Below, piece by piece: positions 14,023-16,917 of a DNA stretch of 16,917 bases. Position numbers and translations under genes: made by a program. The stretch lies in assembly GCA_964398955.1 (NCBI GenBank), contig CAYNOZ010000028.1:1-16917 (forward strand). The letters run 5' to 3'. Numbering within the stretch: position 1 is the first letter of the stretch; each line of letters opens with the position of its first letter. The stretch is from CAYNOZ01 sp964398955 (GTDB lineage: Archaea > Methanobacteriota_B > Thermococci > Thermococcales > CAYNOZ01). The notes below the pieces were generated by a model. That model did no database searches, was not told the origin of the DNA, and saw only the letters and a program-made list of their open reading frames with translations.

Positions 14023-15458
14023 AACCAGAAGAGGTTTACATTTTAGATGAAAACTCAAAATGGATCGGTATAGAACCTAAAGTTCTTATGGAAAATGCTG
14101 GAAAAGGTGTTGCAAAAACGGTCCTAGATAAATTAAACAAGGAAAGAATCGAAGAGATAGGAATATTTTGTGGTAAAGGTAACAATGGAGGAGATGGTTT
14201 CGTAGCTGCTAGACATTTAAGTTCATATACTAATGTTAATCTTTATCTTTTCGGTGAAGAAACATCCATGTCTAATATAGCTAGAGACAACTTCAATATC
14301 CTTAAAGAAATTCCTTCTGTGAAAATTAATAAAATTAGAGATTCAACTAATTTAGATGATATTGATTTCAATTTTGATGTTATATTAGATGCTCTTCTAG
14401 GAGTAGGGATTCATGGAGAACCTAGAGAACCTATGAAAACAGCAGTGAAAAAAATTAATCAGCAAAAATCCAAAACTAACATAATTTCAGTTGATGTACC
14501 TAGCGGATTCGGATCCAATCTGGAAGTCAACTCAGACTTTTCTATAACCTTCCATGCCAAGAAGGATAGACAAGTAAAACCTGAAGTAATAGATATAGGA
14601 ATACCAAAAATTTTAGAACATCTTGTAGGGCCTGGAAATATAAAATCTCTTAATAAAAGAGATAATAAAAGCCATAAAGGACAGAACGGTAAACTAATGA
14701 TAATTGGAGGAAGTAAAAATTATCACGGCGCTCCACTACTCTCCTCCGAAACAGCCTCCAAAATCGTGGACTTAGTCTACCTAGCCACAACAAGTGAAGT
14801 AATATCTAAAAGTAACAAAGATATAATCCCCATAAAATTAGAAGGAGAATACCTCACCGAAAATAACGTAAATGAATTAATAGAAAAAATTTCAAAATAT
14901 AACATCGATACAGTACTAATAGGGCCTGGAATCGGGGAAAAAACAGAAACTCTGAAAGCCGTAACAAAAATAACAAAGAAAACTAGTATACCAATAGTAG
15001 TAGATGCTGACGCATTAAAAGCTGAACCAATAATCAATAATCTGACTGAAAAAGACATCATAACACCACACCATCAAGAACTAAAAAATCTTCTAAACAA
15101 GAATATAAAATTTTCTAATAATGTCTTAGAAAAAGGAGAACAACTAAAAAACATAGCAAAAGATTTAAGAGTTACAACCTTATTAAAAGGAGAAAAAGAC
15201 TACATATCCAACGGAGAAAAATGGAAATTCAACAAAACAGGTAACTCAGGGATGACCACAGGAGGAACCGGGGATGTTCTCTCAGGCCTAGTAGCTGCCT
15301 TAAGAACAAAAAATACTGCAATGAGATCAGCATCCTCAGCAACATTTATTAACGGTTATACAGGTAACAAACTTTACAAAGAAAACGGAAGTAACTTCAC
15401 TGCTTCTGAACTAATAAACTTGATTCCAAAATCTTATAAAGAAATTCAAGATTTTTAA
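14019..15458 (+). CDS. nnr: Bifunctional NAD(P)H-hydrate repair enzyme (epimerase + ADP/ATP-dependent dehydratase)
   Basis: The enzyme repairs hydrated, damaged NADH and NADPH. The N-terminal epimerase domain (about 1-210) carries LMENAGKG (23-30), CGKGNNGGDGFVAARHL (51-67) and VDVPSGFGSN (158-167). The C-terminal ribokinase-like dehydratase domain carries KGQNGKLMIIGGSKNYHGAP (220-239), LIGPGIG (300-306), DADALKA (329-335), TPHHQELKNLL (349-359), LLKGEKDYI and the catalytic GGTGDVLSG (415-423). At 479 aa both halves are complete. It starts at TTG 14019, preceded by GGAGGAG about six bases ahead, overlapping the deaminase stop by four bases. The next gene begins 11 bases after its stop. Confidence 0.93.
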   Translation: MKPEEVYILDENSKWIGIEPKVLMENAGKGVAKTVLDKLNKERIEEIGIFCGKGNNGGDGFVAARHLSSYTNVNLYLFGEETSMSNIARDNFNILKEIPSVKINKIRDSTNLDDIDFNFDVILDALLGVGIHGEPREPMKTAVKKINQQKSKTNIISVDVPSGFGSNLEVNSDFSITFHAKKDRQVKPEVIDIGIPKILEHLVGPGNIKSLNKRDNKSHKGQNGKLMIIGGSKNYHGAPLLSSETASKIVDLVYLATTSEVISKSNKDIIPIKLEGEYLTENNVNELIEKISKYNIDTVLIGPGIGEKTETLKAVTKITKKTSIPIVVDADALKAEPIINNLTEKDIITPHHQELKNLLNKNIKFSNNVLEKGEQLKNIAKDLRVTTLLKGEKDYISNGEKWKFNKTGNSGMTTGGTGDVLSGLVAALRTKNTAMRSASSATFINGYTGNKLYKENGSNFTASELINLIPKSYKEIQDF

Positions 15459-15469
15459 CCGGTGAAAAA

Positions 15470-16675
15470 ATGAACATAGGAGTCTACTTCATAAAATCAA
15501 ATATAAATAAAGGCAAATTTGAAGAAACAATTAACAACACCATAGCCAAACTAGAGAATTCAGAGTTCAAAGTAGAAAATCAAGGACTAATTTCGGAAAA
15601 AGAACAAATCAAGGACTTAGGATCTGATCTATATTTAATCGTAGTGCTAACTGGAGGAACTGAAACTTTAATCAAAGAATTTGAAAAATTTGATACACCA
15701 ATTATTCTTAAAACAAATTCAGACGGAAATTCATTACCTTCAGCTATTGAAGCAAGAGAATACCTTAGAGGAAAAATACCTTTGGAAATAATTCATGAGG
15801 ATCCAACTTTACAGGAATCCATAATGGACGAAGAACTAGAAAAAATGAGAAAAAAATTGAAGGGAGATATAGCTTCCATTGGCGGATCCTCCAACTGGTT
15901 GATAGCAAGTGAAGTAAAGAAAGAAAGATTAAAGGACTTCGGAATCAATATAAAACATATCCCAGCAGAAAAAATGATTAAAAAAATAAATAATACGAAA
16001 GTAAATCCTAAAAAAGCAAATGAAGTAATTCAAAGATCTGAAAACCTTAAAAACAAAATATCAAACGAAAAAGTAGAAGAAACAACAAAAATATACGAAG
16101 CTTTAAAGGAATTAGCAGAAAAAAGAAATCTAAATGCCATAACAGTCAGATGTATTGACTTAATAGAAGAAGTAGGAACCACCTTCTGTCTACCGCTCAG
16201 CCTATTAAATGACGATGGAATTATAGCAGGATGTGAAGGAGACCCCAGATCACTAATGGGAATGATTCTAGGAAAAGTAGTATCACAGAAACCTACTTAC
16301 ATGGGAAATTTAGCTGACTATGACAAAGAAACCATAACCCTATCCCATTGTACTATCCCCCTAGATATAACAGATAACTTTACCCTCACAACTCACTACG
16401 AAACCGATTCAGGAGTCGCAATAAAAGGAAATATTAAACAGAAGAAAGTAACTGTATTCGGTCTAGATAAAGATCTAAGAAATGCAGCCATAACAGAAGG
16501 AACAATTATAGGAACAGAAGAAAACAATGAAATGTGCAGAACCCAACTGAAAATTTCAATCGAAAATGCACCCAAATTTATGGAAAGAGCCTTCGGAAAC
16601 CATCAAATAGTCACCTTCGCCCAAAAAAACAAAGTAGAAAAATTCCTTAACTACATCGGAATCAAAACCTGCTGA
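15470..16675 (+). CDS. L-fucose/D-arabinose isomerase-like protein (COG2407), function unknown
   Basis: The C-terminal half has the family core: TVRCIDLIEE, GIIAGCEGDPRSLMGMILGK (C255, E256, D258) and ITLSHCTIPL (H293, C294), candidates for the metal-binding and catalytic residues of sugar isomerases. The N-terminal half resembles the family's two Rossmann-like domains (LIVVLTGGTETL, IASIGGSSNWLIASE). It has 401 residues with no truncation. GGTGA lies five bases ahead of the ATG. It closes the rtcA-deaminase-nnr unit, so it may act on a sugar released by nucleoside salvage; that is inference, and the real substrate is unknown. The coding strand is A+C-rich throughout, giving many Lys, Asn and Thr codons. 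Confidence 0.8.
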   Translation: MNIGVYFIKSNINKGKFEETINNTIAKLENSEFKVENQGLISEKEQIKDLGSDLYLIVVLTGGTETLIKEFEKFDTPIILKTNSDGNSLPSAIEAREYLRGKIPLEIIHEDPTLQESIMDEELEKMRKKLKGDIASIGGSSNWLIASEVKKERLKDFGINIKHIPAEKMIKKINNTKVNPKKANEVIQRSENLKNKISNEKVEETTKIYEALKELAEKRNLNAITVRCIDLIEEVGTTFCLPLSLLNDDGIIAGCEGDPRSLMGMILGKVVSQKPTYMGNLADYDKETITLSHCTIPLDITDNFTLTTHYETDSGVAIKGNIKQKKVTVFGLDKDLRNAAITEGTIIGTEENNEMCRTQLKISIENAPKFMERAFGNHQIVTFAQKNKVEKFLNYIGIKTC

Positions 16676-16686
16676 CAACCAATCTA

Positions 16687-16714
16687 TTTTACAAAATTTT
16701 CCTATTTTTATTCA
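16687..16714 (+). terminator. T-rich terminator after the isomerase-like gene
   Basis: CTATTTT, AAAATTTTCC and TATTTTTATT follow the stop within 40 bases, a U-rich run typical of archaeal termination, without a convincing hairpin. The rest of 16676-16876 (about 200 bases) is AT-rich and holds no gene I can support. Confidence 0.45.
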
Positions 16715-16827
16715 ATTATGTTAATAATTAATTAATAGATTACTAAAAAGTTAAAAAAATTTTAGGGATAGTTTTATTTATTCTTTTTCTCAAGCACAAG
16801 GTTTTAGATTAAAGCCAATTAAAAAAA

Positions 16828-16836
16828 TTTATATGT
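16828..16836 (+). promoter_or_regulatory. TATA box of the right-edge gene
   Basis: TTTATATGT preceded by an A run (16821-16827) lies about 45 bases ahead of the ATG at 16877, predicting transcription start near 16857 and a leader of about 20 bases with a strong ribosome site (GGAGGTTA, 16862-16869). Confidence 0.5.
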
Positions 16837-16876
16837 AAAGATTCTAATGTATTGTTCGATAGGAGGTTAGACCCTT

Positions 16877-16917
16877 ATGAACAATAAATGGATGAAAATT
16901 TCTGCTATTCTCGCGGT
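16877..16917 (+). CDS. Start of a gene cut by the window edge, probably an exported or membrane protein
   Basis: The first 13 codons read MNNKWMKISAILAV-like, with the last codon incomplete: two lysines followed by a hydrophobic run, the look of a signal peptide or first membrane segment. AGGAGGTTAG eight bases ahead is a near-perfect ribosome site, and a TATA box sits at 16828-16836. Family unknown, since only the first residues are in view. Confidence 0.6.
   Translation, partial: MNNKWMKISAILA

Noticed and set aside
1..16917. CRISPR array, rRNA or tRNA genes, prophage or defence genes
   Set aside because: No regularly spaced repeats, conserved RNA motifs or recognisable defence proteins were seen, apart from the tnpB fragment at the left edge.

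Overview
The window is AT-rich DNA from an archaeon. The evidence is the gene content: archaeal-type valyl-tRNA synthetase, a short FtsY without the long acidic domain, an archaeal RecJ/GAN-like DHH exonuclease, RibL-type FAD synthetase, ribose-1,5-bisphosphate isomerase, DUF434, RtcA and a DadD/MtaD-type deaminase. TATA-like boxes lie about 25-60 bases ahead of several starts, and TTG and GTG starts are common. A methanogen-related euryarchaeon fits (inference); a lineage such as Methanonatronarchaeia is only a guess. No rRNA, tRNA or CRISPR array was found.

Layout. (1) 1-231, minus strand: a 42-aa ribbon-helix-helix-like protein followed by the first 26 residues of a TnpB-type transposon nuclease that runs off the left edge. 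(2) 337-1127, minus: a two-gene membrane operon, a PspC-domain protein and a small membrane protein. (3) 1277-4084, plus: a candidate 46-aa membrane peptide whose stop codon abuts the GTG start of valS, then valS. (4) 4135-5316, minus: a candidate 44-aa protein and a UbiA/MenA-family prenyltransferase. (5) 5317-5699: a divergent intergenic region rich in palindromes and a repeated motif. (6) 5700-8476, plus: ribL, a DHH exonuclease and ftsY, tightly packed. (7) 8504-9694, minus: a PLP-dependent aminotransferase. (8) 9695-10048: a second divergent intergenic region with several inverted repeats. (9) 10049-11667, plus: ribose-1,5-bisphosphate isomerase and a DUF434 protein. (10) 11751-16675, plus: rtcA, a nucleoside deaminase, bifunctional NAD(P)HX repair enzyme and a COG2407 sugar-isomerase-like protein, very tightly spaced. 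(11) 16877-end: the first codons of another plus-strand gene.

The genes are mainly housekeeping: translation (ValS), protein targeting (FtsY), DNA/RNA end processing (RecJ-like, RtcA), cofactor synthesis and repair (RibL, Nnr) and nucleoside salvage (ribose-1,5-bisphosphate isomerase, DadD-like deaminase, possibly the isomerase-like protein). I see no defence island or other self-evident new system.

The most unusual signal is compositional. Inside valS, ftsY and the deaminase gene the sense strand switches from G+T-rich to A+C-rich, with a matching change in codon choice (for example AAG to AAA, GAT to GAC, AAT to AAC). The switch is completed over roughly 60 to 200 bases. In each case the 5' part of the transcription unit is keto-rich and the 3' part amino-rich.
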